Below, one piece after another: positions 26,751 through 36,005 of a stretch of 64,000 nt of DNA. Under the pieces are notes generated by a model. That model ran no database searches, was not told where the DNA came from, and saw only the letters and a program-made list of their open reading frames with translations. A program made the position numbers and the translations under genes. Each line of letters starts with the position of its first letter. Position 1 is the first letter of the stretch. Origin of the DNA: Sporosarcina sp. ANT_H38 (GTDB taxonomy: Bacteria; Bacillota; Bacilli; Bacillales_A; Planococcaceae); NCBI RefSeq assembly GCF_008369195.1, contig NZ_VOBC01000001.1, positions 1,364,001 to 1,428,000 on the forward strand, written 5' to 3'.

Positions 26751-26948
26751 TCAATTTCCTCCTGACTTCTGAATTTTGCATGGAATACACAGATTGTACC
26801 TATCTGTTTCTTGCTATACCAAATATCCGGGAAGTAAAAATGATATAAAAAAACACCGCAGTTGCGATGCCACTTTTAGTTCCACTATTTCCCGAAAAAG
26901 GGCTCATTTTTTTTGAAAAAGGTGTAAAATTATATATCATATTCAGCT

Positions 26949-27815
26949 TTAATACCCTTTATTTATCAATTGCTCTGCCATTTTAACCTTATTATCATAG
27001 AGTTTTTGAGCCAATATTTTTTTGGCTTCCAAAGAAGCTACTAAATAATCCGTATCATTAACGGTGGCAACAATGGAAAACTTATATCCAAATGGACTTG
27101 TGTCGAGAGAATGTAAGCCATAAACTTCATACTTTTCCACGTAATCTCCAGTCAATGTATCCACTTGCAAATAGGTTAATTGTTTTTCGTTTAGCTCATC
27201 GCAAACTTCTTGGAGCAACACGCGAACGATTCCAGGATCTTGATTGAATGAAACAATTAGGCTTTCAAAAATCCGTCTTTTTTCAACAGAACCATTAACC
27301 ATTTTTCTAATTTCCCCATTAGAAATGGTCAATAATTTCCCGTTTATCAAACGAATCTTGACAATCCTAAACCCTAATTCCTCAACCGTTCCGCCTTCCA
27401 GTTCCCCGTTGACGTTTATAAAGTCTCCTCGTTTAATCGTACCCTCAAAAATAATGAAAACACCACTTATAAGATCATTAATCAGTTTTTGGGCACCGAA
27501 CCCAATAACAGCAGCGATGATTCCCCCTGCAACAATGACTTCTTTCAAATCTCCCACAAACGGCTTAATCGCTGCGACTATAATAATGACAGCAAATATG
27601 TACCTGGATGTGTTTTTCACAACACTTTCAATTGTTTCTTTCTTTTTCTCTTCTAATATAGTTGTCCGCTTGAATAGTTGTTGCATGATTTTCCTGAATA
27701 CAACTAAAAGTAAATAGGTGAAAATAATTGTTAACATTAATGAAATAAAATACAATCGAACATCCGAAAAATCATAAGCAATAAAATCTTTTATTGTATC
27801 TAAAAACATATTCAT
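26949..27815 (-). CDS. Small-conductance mechanosensitive channel (MscS family)
   Basis: This 288-residue MscS-type protein has three membrane helices (about residues 20-45, 65-85 and 90-110). The pore helix and gate region is GGIIAAVIGFGAQKLINDL, followed by the beta-domain signature GVFIIFEGTIKRGDFINVNG and a C-terminal alpha-beta domain. It releases solutes on osmotic downshock. ATG at 27815 is preferred, with AAAAGGAAC upstream; ATG 27839 contains that site and ATG 27809 is also possible. It has its own transcription unit. Confidence 0.9.
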   Translation of the reverse strand: MNMFLDTIKDFIAYDFSDVRLYFISLMLTIIFTYLLLVVFRKIMQQLFKRTTILEEKKKETIESVVKNTSRYIFAVIIIVAAIKPFVGDLKEVIVAGGIIAAVIGFGAQKLINDLISGVFIIFEGTIKRGDFINVNGELEGGTVEELGFRIVKIRLINGKLLTISNGEIRKMVNGSVEKRRIFESLIVSFNQDPGIVRVLLQEVCDELNEKQLTYLQVDTLTGDYVEKYEVYGLHSLDTSPFGYKFSIVATVNDTDYLVASLEAKKILAQKLYDNKVKMAEQLINKGY

Positions 27816-28159
27816 AATAATCAAGTTCCTTTTCCTCATTTACTAGATTTTTCTCTCTCAGTTTATTATACATTACGTCTAACATAACCGCATAAAAAAC
27901 CCTAGACACGAATGCCAAGGGATATACTCATTGTGTAGGAAGTTATGAAATTCTATGCATGCGGATAACCTTCGAAATGTGATATTTCATAACCCCTGAA
28001 TTTGCGCTTGTACTTTTGTTCTTCCTATAAGATCTTGTTACACTCATAAAAGTTTTTTCCATTGTCATCTTTTTTAGGTGAATCAATTTAACAATTACTA
28101 ATTTTTTGTGTAAAGACGAACGATTTAATTCATCTATCTATTGACTATTACGACAAACT

Positions 28160-28300
28160 GAAAAAACAACCCTATAACAAATGTCATAAGGTCGCCTCCA
28201 TCGCATGTGTAACCAAGTTATCGAAGACAATCTTCTTTCTCGTTACACAATATGAACTATGATTACAGGTTAGCCACCAACTCATATTCGTATCAATATT
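28160..28300 (-). ncRNA. Candidate structured small RNA with terminator
   Basis: In a 767-base gap, the minus strand encodes a compact structured segment ending in an intrinsic terminator. GUGUAAC (28242-28248) pairs with GUUACAC (28207-28213), enclosing a GAAGA-UUG-UCUUC hairpin (28223-28235). A final stem ACCUUAUGAC/GUUAUAGGGU (28169-28192) with a four-base loop leads into UGUUUUUU. There is no coding frame. The 5' end is not defined; TATGAT near 28310 could be a -10. I do not recognise it as a known RNA family. Confidence 0.45.
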
Positions 28301-28452
28301 TTATCATACGTAGACACCTAGTGGAAAAATTAAAAAACACCAGATTTATTTAGTATATGCAAATAACTTATATCGTTAGATCTCTACTCTTCGCAACTTA
28401 TATAAACAATACGCGTAAATAAAGTTCAGAAAACCACTTTACTGGACGAAAG

Positions 28453-28503
28453 AAAGCGATCTAAAAGCGCAACTATACAAGTAGTAGCCAGGGGATAATC
28501 AAA
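28453..28503 (+). repeat. Dispersed intergenic repeat, 51-bp copy
   Basis: About 51 bases beginning AAAGCGATCTAAAAGCGC and ending GGGGATAATCAAA recur with about 80% identity at 39425-39474 in the same orientation. Both copies are intergenic and non-coding. Confidence 0.65.
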
Positions 28504-28565
28504 CGGAATAAGTAGTTTATGGGAGTAGGTCAACATGCTAATCAATATAGATCCCGCAACAATTA

Positions 28566-28593
28566 AATAAAGCATCAAACTAAATCTGATGCT
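28566..28593 (-). terminator. Weak terminator of the dacC-type gene
   Basis: GCATCA / TGATGC stem with a nine-base loop, followed by TTTATTTAA on the minus strand, just beyond the PBP stop codon. Confidence 0.55.
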
Positions 28594-28606
28594 CAAATTT
28601 TTACTA

Positions 28607-30094
28607 TTAATTTATTTCCGCATTTGTTATAGCCGTTGCAATACGGTCAAGAACAGGAATCGTACTAGATTTTTGATCCTGAGTTAGTACACTGAAAATA
28701 AGGGTTTCCCCGTCTTTTGTTTGGGCATAACCTGCCAAAGCACTGACATTTGTTAGACTTCCCGTTTTCGCAACGACATTCCCTTTAGCAGTTCCTGTTT
28801 TCATGCGGTTTCTGAGCGTACCTCCGATAAATCTGTCCGGTGCACCGGCAACTGGTAGCCCTTGAGCAAACGATCCGTACCAAGGAGCCGTTCGTACCTC
28901 ATACAATAACTCAGTGAGTTGGGCAGACGTCACTTTGTTCGCATGTGACATACCGGATGCATCTTCAAACATCCACTCGTTTACATTTAATCCGACAGAC
29001 TCGGCATAGTCACGCATCACTTGTAACCCAGCATCCCAACTACCATCTCCATACTTCGTTTTCCCCATAGCTTTCGCCAATACTTCCGCATGTGAGTTAT
29101 TACTTAACTTCATAAAAGGCCTCATTAAGCTTTTCAATGGCATGGAACTTTTTGAAACGAGAATTTTGGATTCTGCTAGCGTTTTTCCGCGCACTGCTTT
29201 AGACGAAGGAACAAATTTTATACCTTTAGCTAGTAATGCCTTTTTGAATATATCAAGTGCATAGGCAGTTGGATTGGACACAGTAATCCACTCCTTTCTG
29301 CCAGAGGATCCAATCGGAGCATTTCCAGTAATGACAATATTATTTGTTCCATATTGACGTTCAATCTTCAACGTGTTTTTAGTCCCTTTAGGAACTGTCT
29401 TTGAACGATTGACCACTCGAACAACGCCTGTTTCTGGAGTTATTATTACTTTTGCTGCTTTCCCGCGGGCAGCTGGCTTTGCATCTACAATGACTGTGCC
29501 GGCATCATAATCTGTATTCGGAGATACAGTCACTGCTGAAATCTGAGCTGCATAATAATACGATTCATCATTTTTATCAATACCTGGTGATAGACGGATT
29601 GTATCAAACCACGTGTCATCCCCCACAAGATCACCTGAAATCTTTTTCACCCCAAGAGCAGACAGCTTTGAAGCGAAATTGTCAAAGTCTTTTTTCAATA
29701 ATGTAGGATCGCCTGTCCCACGGAGATACAGATTCCCATCCAATGTTCCATTTGTTACTTTGCCATTCGTTAATACATCTGTCGTGAAACGATAATCTTC
29801 GCCAAGTGTCTCAAGTGCTGCCGCTGCAGTTAATATTTTCAACGTGGACGCGGGTGTAATTCCTTTATCACCGTGTTTCTGGTAAACAATTTCCCCAGTC
29901 GAAGCTTTGCGCACAGTAACACTACTCGTCCCTTTCTGCATTCTACCATCCGTCATAATTATATTAATGGTTTCTTCCAAATTCTCATACGTTGAAGTTG
30001 CATAAACAGTTGATTGTTCAGCAAACGTAGTGAAAAGCGTTCCAATCAACAATAAAACCGACAATAACGATAATGCTATTTTTCTCTGTATCAA
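28607..30094 (-). CDS. dacC: D-alanyl-D-alanine carboxypeptidase/endopeptidase (class C PBP, PBP4/DacC type)
   Basis: This 495-residue peptidase S13 protein has an N-terminal signal peptide (IALSLLSVLLLIGTLFTTFA). The active-site motifs are SxxK in ITPASTLKILTAAAALE (about residue 82), SxN in KLSNNSHAEVLAKA (about 330) and KTG in VVAKTGSLTNVSALAGY (about 445). A large insertion between the first and second motifs is typical of PBP4a. It trims peptidoglycan stem peptides and crosslinks outside the membrane. The start is TTG at 30094 behind GGAGGGGGC. Confidence 0.92.
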   Translation of the reverse strand: MIQRKIALSLLSVLLLIGTLFTTFAEQSTVYATSTYENLEETINIIMTDGRMQKGTSSVTVRKASTGEIVYQKHGDKGITPASTLKILTAAAALETLGEDYRFTTDVLTNGKVTNGTLDGNLYLRGTGDPTLLKKDFDNFASKLSALGVKKISGDLVGDDTWFDTIRLSPGIDKNDESYYYAAQISAVTVSPNTDYDAGTVIVDAKPAARGKAAKVIITPETGVVRVVNRSKTVPKGTKNTLKIERQYGTNNIVITGNAPIGSSGRKEWITVSNPTAYALDIFKKALLAKGIKFVPSSKAVRGKTLAESKILVSKSSMPLKSLMRPFMKLSNNSHAEVLAKAMGKTKYGDGSWDAGLQVMRDYAESVGLNVNEWMFEDASGMSHANKVTSAQLTELLYEVRTAPWYGSFAQGLPVAGAPDRFIGGTLRNRMKTGTAKGNVVAKTGSLTNVSALAGYAQTKDGETLIFSVLTQDQKSSTIPVLDRIATAITNAEIN

Positions 30095-30232
30095 ACCATT
30101 GCCCCCTCCAAAATTGTGTAGACTATGAATATTCTACCACAAACGATAGAACGCAAGAACATTCAATGACAAGTGTATTTCGTTGCTGTGTTAAGATAAT
30201 AAATAGATTTTCAAACGAAAGGTGGATATACA

Positions 30233-31282
30233 ATGATGAACACTGAGTCAGTAAAATTAACTACCCTTACAACAAAAGGTGGTTGCGGCTGCAAAATCGG
30301 TCCTGCTGATTTGGCCGATGTATTAAGCAGCCTACCACTCGCTTCTCCAAATCCTAACTTGCTCGTTGGCCTCGATACGAGTGATGATGCAGGTGTTTAT
30401 AAGCTGACTGATGAAATAGCAATGGTGCAGACACTTGACTTTTTCACACCAATTGTCGATGACCCATACGATTTCGGTCAAATCGCTGCTACAAATGCAA
30501 TCAGTGACATCTACGCAATGGGTGGAACTCCGATTACAGCGCTAAACATCGTCGCTTTCCCAATCGCTACTTTGGATAAAAAAATCCTCACAGAAATTCT
30601 TCGTGGTTCCGGTGATAAATTAAAGGAAGCAGGCGTAACACTTGTCGGTGGTCATTCAATAGATGATCAAGAACCAAAATTTGGTCTTGCAGTTACTGGA
30701 ACTGTCCATCCCGAAAAAGTACGAACAAATGCGGGTGCACAACCAGGCGATAAGTTACTTTTAACAAAACCAATCGGCGTGGGTATCTACACAACATCAT
30801 TGAAAAATGGTTTATTATCCGAAGATGAAATTGTCTATGTAACGAAAGTTATGACTACACTTAATAAAACAGCAGCAGAAACAATGGCTACATACGATGT
30901 CCATGCCGCAACAGACGTAACTGGCTTTGGATTGCTAGGACATGCTTCTGAAATAGCGAAAGCAAGCGGCGTGGGCATTCGCATCATTGCTGACCAAGTA
31001 CCGATCCTCCCTCGTACAAAAGAACTTGCAGATGCCGGCAAAGTACCTGGCGGAACAAAAAACAATTTCGCCCACGTAGCGGGAGTGGTTACTTACGCTG
31101 AAACAATGGACCAAACCGATCGATGGATTTTATGTGATGCTGTGACATCAGGTGGCTTACTTATAGCGGTGCCAGAAGACCAGTCAGGTAAACTGTTGGA
31201 TGAACTTCAACAAAAAGGCGTTGACGCCCGGATAATCGGCGAAGTAACAGAAGAAAATAAAGGCCGTATCATTGTCGAATAA
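30233..31282 (+). CDS. selD: Selenide, water dikinase (cysteine form)
   Basis: This 349-residue SelD makes selenophosphate from selenide and ATP. The glycine-rich N-terminus has GGCGCKIGPADL; the catalytic position is an ordinary cysteine (TGC, residue 18), not selenocysteine. LVGLDTSDDAGVY and LVGGHSIDDQEPKFGLAVTG are further family motifs. It is followed 33 bases later by mnmH, so selenophosphate is used at least for tRNA selenouridine. No selA/selB is present in the window. Start ATG follows AAAGGTGG; the next codon is also ATG. Confidence 0.93.
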   Translation: MMNTESVKLTTLTTKGGCGCKIGPADLADVLSSLPLASPNPNLLVGLDTSDDAGVYKLTDEIAMVQTLDFFTPIVDDPYDFGQIAATNAISDIYAMGGTPITALNIVAFPIATLDKKILTEILRGSGDKLKEAGVTLVGGHSIDDQEPKFGLAVTGTVHPEKVRTNAGAQPGDKLLLTKPIGVGIYTTSLKNGLLSEDEIVYVTKVMTTLNKTAAETMATYDVHAATDVTGFGLLGHASEIAKASGVGIRIIADQVPILPRTKELADAGKVPGGTKNNFAHVAGVVTYAETMDQTDRWILCDAVTSGGLLIAVPEDQSGKLLDELQQKGVDARIIGEVTEENKGRIIVE

Positions 31283-31315
31283 AATGATGTGATCTTTGGT
31301 TAGAAGGTGAATTGG

Positions 31316-32365
31316 ATGTTCCGCGATTTAATGTTGGAAGATATACTTGCATTACAAGAAAAAGGTCCACATACATTCATTGATGTTCGTTCTCCTAAAG
31401 AGTTTAATGAGGCGACGATTCCTGGAAGCATTAACATCCCTGTTTTCAATGATGAGGAACGCGCAGAAATTGGAACGCTTTATAAACAAGTTGGACAAGA
31501 TGTTGCAAAGGAAAGAGGACTTGAAATCTTTGCGAAGAAGTTGCCGGATTTTATTCGTGCTTTCAAACTTATTGAAACGCCAATGACGGTATTCTGCTGG
31601 CGTGGCGGCATGCGCAGCAAAACTGCAGCGACCGTCCTCGATTTAATGGGCATCTATACCACTCGTTTGACTGGCGGAGTCCGTTCTTATCGCCAATGGG
31701 TTGTTCATGAATTGGAAAAAGAAGAATTTTCTCCAGACTTCATTGTATTGAACGGCAATACAGGTACAGGTAAAACCGAGATTTTGAAGCGTCTAGCAGA
31801 CACTGGCTACCCTGTTATTGACTTCGAGAACATTGCAGGTCATCGTGGATCTATTTTCGGACAAATTGGTCTTGAGCCCAGTAATCAAAAGAAATTTGAC
31901 TCGTTACTCATTCATGAATTAGAACGATTTAAAACGGAGCCACATGTTTTCATCGAAGGCGAAAGTAGACGAATTGGTAAAGTAAGTTTACCGCAATTTA
32001 TTTATGAGAAAAAGGAAATTGGGATGCAAATCGTCATTCATCTCCCGATTGAGGAACGGGTTAATATTGTTCTATCAGACTATGAACCATGGAACAACCC
32101 GGAACGCTTCAAAGAGGCCTTTCAGTTAATTGAAAAACGTTTACATACACCCATTGCCAAGTTGATAGAAACGCATTTGGAGAATGGTGAGTTTGGATTG
32201 GCAGTCAAGTTGCTCCTTGAATACTATTATGATCCAAGATATAGATATTCTGGTGATCAAAATTCCGAATTACAGAAGATAGACATTGAGGCAATAAATG
32301 TAGAGGACGCATTCCAAAAAGTTCTTCAAACTATATCACGAATGAAACTTCTACCTTTATCATAA
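31316..32365 (+). CDS. mnmH: tRNA 2-selenouridine synthase
   Basis: This 349-residue MnmH/SelU has a rhodanese domain (about 1-130) with the active-site cysteine in VFCWRGGMRSKTAA, and a P-loop domain with GNTGTGKTEIL (about 150-160). It replaces sulfur by selenium in 2-thiouridine at the wobble position of certain tRNAs, using selenophosphate from SelD. ATG at 31316 is preferred, with AGAAGGTG upstream; an in-frame GTG at 31307 overlaps that site. It is the second and last gene of the selenium operon. Confidence 0.93.
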   Translation: MFRDLMLEDILALQEKGPHTFIDVRSPKEFNEATIPGSINIPVFNDEERAEIGTLYKQVGQDVAKERGLEIFAKKLPDFIRAFKLIETPMTVFCWRGGMRSKTAATVLDLMGIYTTRLTGGVRSYRQWVVHELEKEEFSPDFIVLNGNTGTGKTEILKRLADTGYPVIDFENIAGHRGSIFGQIGLEPSNQKKFDSLLIHELERFKTEPHVFIEGESRRIGKVSLPQFIYEKKEIGMQIVIHLPIEERVNIVLSDYEPWNNPERFKEAFQLIEKRLHTPIAKLIETHLENGEFGLAVKLLLEYYYDPRYRYSGDQNSELQKIDIEAINVEDAFQKVLQTISRMKLLPLS

Positions 32366-32368
32366 AAC

Positions 32369-32416
32369 TAACTGCCTGAACAATCGATCTTTTTGTCGAC
32401 TGCTCAGGCAGTTTTT
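32369..32416 (+). terminator. Terminator of the selD-mnmH operon
   Basis: AACTGCCTGA pairs with TCAGGCAGTT, enclosing a 24-base loop with a minor inner stem, followed by five T. Confidence 0.85.
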
Positions 32417-32483
32417 CATTGCAGAGATACTTGTAATTGTAGAGTTCTCTCAAAAGTAATTCTAACTTTAGTAACCGAAAAAA

Positions 32484-32515
32484 TATACTGACTTTTCCGT
32501 CATTAAGGGTTAGTA
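32484..32515 (+). promoter_or_regulatory. Operator-promoter element, copy 1 of a 21-bp perfect repeat
   Basis: A 21-base block (32484-32504) is identical to 37757-37777. It contains the inverted repeat TGAC-TTTTCC-GTCA. In both copies CTGACT acts as a -35 and a -10 (here TAGTAT) follows after exactly 17 bases, so the palindrome overlaps the -35. Downstream here is AAGGGAG and ATG at 32528, but that frame closes after six codons. The element therefore appears to drive a degraded gene or a non-coding transcript. Confidence 0.6.
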
Positions 32516-32870
32516 TAAAGGGAGACTAATGCTTGAAGAGGTCTTCTAGCAATTAAGCTCTATTCCTAGTTTAAGTACAGTTTTTCAAACTACAAGAGCC
32601 CATTTTATCTCTAATTGAGAATACATGTACATTGACCATCCCACTACAATTAGAATTAGTGAAGCGAGTGCTGAGAATAATCAAGAGCTAGGTAGCCTTC
32701 AAACAAGAATTATTTTTGCTATATAGATTGGATTTTTGAAGATCGTATGTGTTCTCAGCGTAAGCGCCTCACAGTGATAGACAATGTCCTAAGCGTGTAA
32801 GCAGTATTCAATAGAATCATTCATTCAAATTATATAGTGGATATTAGTAGATATATTGTTTCTTTTTTAG
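32505..32870. other. Intergenic region upstream of catalase, no gene
   Basis: Only a six-codon frame (MLEEVF) directly follows the promoter at 32484. I see no further coding evidence. The stretch holds a copy of the dispersed repeat (32757-32793). Confidence 0.4.
32757..32793 (-). repeat. Degenerate dispersed intergenic repeat, copy with AGCGTAAGCGCCT
   Basis: AGCGTAAGCGCCT is identical, reverse-complemented, to 434-446. It is followed by GATAGACAATGTCC, a diverged form of the TCTAGACACTGTTCC segment found at 39539-39572 and 54315-54364. Confidence 0.4.
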
Positions 32871-32885
32871 TATGATTATCATGTA
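32871..32885 (+). promoter_or_regulatory. PerR/Fur-like box upstream of katA
   Basis: TATGATTATCATGTA resembles the 7-1-7 PerR box (TTATAATNATTATAA) with several mismatches. It lies about 32 bases before the catalase start. Peroxide control of a vegetative catalase by PerR is well established in Bacillus; the site assignment here is inferred. Confidence 0.45.
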
Positions 32886-32916
32886 GTAATTAAAACAATC
32901 TAGGGAGTGAACATTT

Positions 32917-34407
32917 ATGATAGAAAAAGACAATAACAGAAAATTAACAACTGCCGCTGGTGCTCCAGTTGTGGATAATCAAAACTCAATGACTGCTGGG
33001 CCTAGAGGGCCAATACTATTACAAGATGTTTGGCTTTTGGAGAAGCTTGCGCATTTTGATCGCGAGGTTATTCCTGAACGCCGTATGCATGCTAAAGGAA
33101 CAGCTGCGTATGGTTCATTTACCGTAACTCATGATATTTCAAAATATACAAAAGCAAAAGTCTTCTCGGAAATCGGTAAAAAAACAGATATGTTCGTTCG
33201 TTTTTCAACAGTTGCCGGTGAACGTGGTGGAGCTGACGCAGAACGAGATATCCGCGGATTTTCAATGAGATATTATACGGAAGAGGGTAACTGGGACCTC
33301 GTCGGAAATAACACACCTGTGTTCTTCTTTAGGGATCCAATGAAATTCCCAGACTTGAACCATGCTGTTAAACGTGATCCACGTACAAATATGCGTAGCG
33401 CCAATAACAACTGGGACTTCTGGTCATCACTTCCTGAAGCACTTCACCAAGTAACGATTGTTATGAGTGACCGTGGACTTCCAAGTTCATACAGAAGTAT
33501 GCATGGTTTCGGAAGCCATACCTTTAGTATGATCAATGCTGAAAACGAGCGCGTTTGGGTGAAATTCCACATGCATTCACAGCAAGGAATTGAAAACTTG
33601 ACTGATCAGGAAGCAGAGGCCGTTGTCGGCAAAGACCGTGAAAGCCATCAACGCGATCTATATGAGAATATCGAAAATGGGAACTTCCCGAAATGGAAAA
33701 TGTTCATTCAAGTAATGACAGAAGAAGAGGCTAACAACATGCCATATAACCCGTTTGACTTAACAAAAGTATGGTATAAAAAAGACTTCCCTCTTATCGA
33801 AGTAGGAGAATGGGAATTAAACCGTAATCCTGATAACTATTTTGCAGAAGTAGAGCAAGCTGCTTTTACACCTGCAAACGTTGTTCCGGGTATCAGTTTC
33901 TCACCAGACAAAATGTTACAAGGACGCCTCTTCTCATATGGAGATGCACAACGCTATCGTTTAGGTGTGAACCATCACCAAATTCCAGTCAACAAACCGA
34001 AATGCCCAGTTCATAGTTTTCACCGTGACGGCGCAATGCGTACCGATGGTAATCTTGGAAGTACTCTTCATTACGAGCCGAACAGCTATGGTGAATGGCA
34101 AGAACAACCGAAATATAAAGAACCAGCTCTAGATATTTTCGGGGCAGCAGACCAATGGAACTTCAGAGAAGATGACGATAATTACTTCGAACAGCCTGGT
34201 AAACTCTTTAACTTAATGACGCAAGAACAACAACAAGTATTGTTCGAAAATACGGGACGTAATATGAATGGCGTTGACAGACATATCCAACTTCGTCATA
34301 TTGCTCACTGTTATAAAGCTGACCCGGCTTACGGACTAGGCGTAGCCGCTGCACTCGGTATTGCTTGGAGCGAAGTAGAAGCAGCAGCAACATTCGAAGC
34401 AAAATAA
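32917..34407 (+). CDS. katA: Catalase (monofunctional haem catalase, small subunit type)
   Basis: This 496-residue catalase decomposes hydrogen peroxide. The distal histidine is in [15 protein letters not shown] (about residue 57), the distal asparagine in [14 protein letters not shown] (about 130), and the proximal tyrosine in [14 protein letters not shown] (about 340). The length fits clade 3. ATG follows AGGGAGTGAACATTT. It is monocistronic with its own terminator and a PerR-like box upstream. Confidence 0.95.
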   Translation: MIEKDNNRKLTTAAGAPVVDNQNSMTAGPRGPILLQDVWLLEKLAHFDREVIPERRMHAKGTAAYGSFTVTHDISKYTKAKVFSEIGKKTDMFVRFSTVAGERGGADAERDIRGFSMRYYTEEGNWDLVGNNTPVFFFRDPMKFPDLNHAVKRDPRTNMRSANNNWDFWSSLPEALHQVTIVMSDRGLPSSYRSMHGFGSHTFSMINAENERVWVKFHMHSQQGIENLTDQEAEAVVGKDRESHQRDLYENIENGNFPKWKMFIQVMTEEEANNMPYNPFDLTKVWYKKDFPLIEVGEWELNRNPDNYFAEVEQAAFTPANVVPGISFSPDKMLQGRLFSYGDAQRYRLGVNHHQIPVNKPKCPVHSFHRDGAMRTDGNLGSTLHYEPNSYGEWQEQPKYKEPALDIFGAADQWNFREDDDNYFEQPGKLFNLMTQEQQQVLFENTGRNMNGVDRHIQLRHIAHCYKADPAYGLGVAAALGIAWSEVEAAATFEAK

Positions 34408-34422
34408 GCATTTTCCATACTG

Positions 34423-34451
34423 AAGGAGCAGCGAAATTCGCTGCTCCTTTT
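34423..34451 (+). terminator. Terminator of katA
   Basis: AAGGAGCAGCGAA pairs with TTCGCTGCTCCTT with a tight loop, followed by TTTAT. Confidence 0.88.
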
Positions 34452-34619
34452 ATTTCCCTGAATCACAAGTATTTCCGAGGAAATCGCGCGAAAATCGTTG
34501 ATTCGTCGTTAAAACTGAAAATCCTCGAAAAACTCCATTATAACGCGAAATAAGGACTTCCCCTCCCTTTAGTACCTATTAGTTATTATAAAGCCCTACC
34601 TTTTGTTTCATATGAAAAC

Positions 34620-34651
34620 GCCTGCATCCATTAGGCTTTGAGTGCAGGCAT
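34620..34651 (-). terminator. Terminator of the MFS gene
   Basis: GCCTGCA / TGCAGGC stem with a 16-base loop, followed on the minus strand by GTTTTC. Confidence 0.6.
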
Positions 34652-34663
34652 TTTGCAGTTTAT

Positions 34664-35893
34664 CTATTCTAATTTCCTAAAAGGATGAATATATAAACGA
34701 ATAAACAACAAAAGAAAAATCAAGGTAGAAATACCAAACAAAATTCGAATTGGAAACCATTCGGCCCATAATCCCGCGATAAAAAGACCGAATGGAAGAG
34801 TCAGCTTCATAAGCATGGACGAGGTACCTGCAACGCGTCCAAGCAGATGATTCGGTGTAAATTCCTGCCTAATCGTGAAATAAACAATGTTGGAAATCGT
34901 TGTAGAGAATGTACGTATTGCAAGTGCCATTCCTATAGCCCACCATGTTTGCGCAAAGATGAGACAGGCCATGCCGGCCACGTCAAATAGTAGACAGAAC
35001 GTATAAATATTTCCACGACCAAACTTTTTCCGTATATGACTTATAACTGCCGCCCCTACAATTCCCCCAATTGCCGAAATGGTATACATCAATCCAACTT
35101 GCTGTGCTGTAGCGCCAAGTTGGTCGGTTACATAAAAGACAAGAACGCCGATCACTAGACTTGAAGCAAAGTTCATGAATAAGACTGTAATTGTCGGAGT
35201 TAACAAGGTTTTATTACGAAATAATTCATCTATGCCCTCTTTTATATCTTGCACGATAGTGGTTTTCTTTCGCTCCATGACAATAGTTGCCGGCGGTTGA
35301 AATACAGAAACGCACATAAATAAAATAATTAAGCAGAGCATATACACTGCCAATGTAGACGTATAGGAAAAGGCTACTAGCAATGCCCCTGCCAAACCAG
35401 GACCTATTGTCTGGATGAATGTACTTACAAAGGATAGCTTCGCGTTAGCAGAAGTAAGCTGTTCCTTCATTACGATTTGCGGCAAAACGGCATGGTGAGC
35501 ATTGCCGAACGTATAGCCTGCAGAAGATAATATGAATCCAAGGATATATAAATGCCAAAGTACTAGCTGACCTGAGAAAAGGAGCACTATCATCCCAACC
35601 ATTGACATCGCCTGAATTAGACTTGTCCATTGCATCATTCGTTTTCGGTTCACCCGATCCACAAATACACCAGCCAACATGCCGATGAAGATATTCGGGA
35701 AGAATTCAATCGCTCGCATCATGCTCATTGCCAATGCTGATCGACTTAAATCATAAATTAGCAATGGAATCGCGATAATGTACATTTGATAGCCAAAGCT
35801 AGATATGATAGAGCCACCCCAAATGAGCATAAAATTTTTGTTTTTCCAAAGTGCCTGATCTGTTGTCGTGCTTTCTATCGCTTTTAAAGCCAT
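34664..35893 (-). CDS. MFS efflux transporter
   Basis: This 409-residue protein has 12 predicted membrane helices of the MFS_3/macrolide-efflux-like group. The N-terminal motif is NFMLIWGGSIISSFGYQMYII; loop 2-3 has the MFS motif GVFVDRVNRKRMM. It is divergent from an SgrR-type regulator 112 bases away, and such regulators often control a neighbouring exporter. The substrate is unknown; a sugar or drug is possible. ATG follows AGGGGGACG. Confidence 0.88.
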   Translation of the reverse strand: MALKAIESTTTDQALWKNKNFMLIWGGSIISSFGYQMYIIAIPLLIYDLSRSALAMSMMRAIEFFPNIFIGMLAGVFVDRVNRKRMMQWTSLIQAMSMVGMIVLLFSGQLVLWHLYILGFILSSAGYTFGNAHHAVLPQIVMKEQLTSANAKLSFVSTFIQTIGPGLAGALLVAFSYTSTLAVYMLCLIILFMCVSVFQPPATIVMERKKTTIVQDIKEGIDELFRNKTLLTPTITVLFMNFASSLVIGVLVFYVTDQLGATAQQVGLMYTISAIGGIVGAAVISHIRKKFGRGNIYTFCLLFDVAGMACLIFAQTWWAIGMALAIRTFSTTISNIVYFTIRQEFTPNHLLGRVAGTSSMLMKLTLPFGLFIAGLWAEWFPIRILFGISTLIFLLLFIRLYIHPFRKLE

Positions 35894-36005
35894 TTTTCGT
35901 CCCCCTATTGCTTCTACCTGTAGCTAAACTATAAAATAGATAAAGGTGAATAAAAAGTGTTCGATTAGTATTTCTTAGTTCACCTTTTAAAATGGAGGTA
36001 TATAG

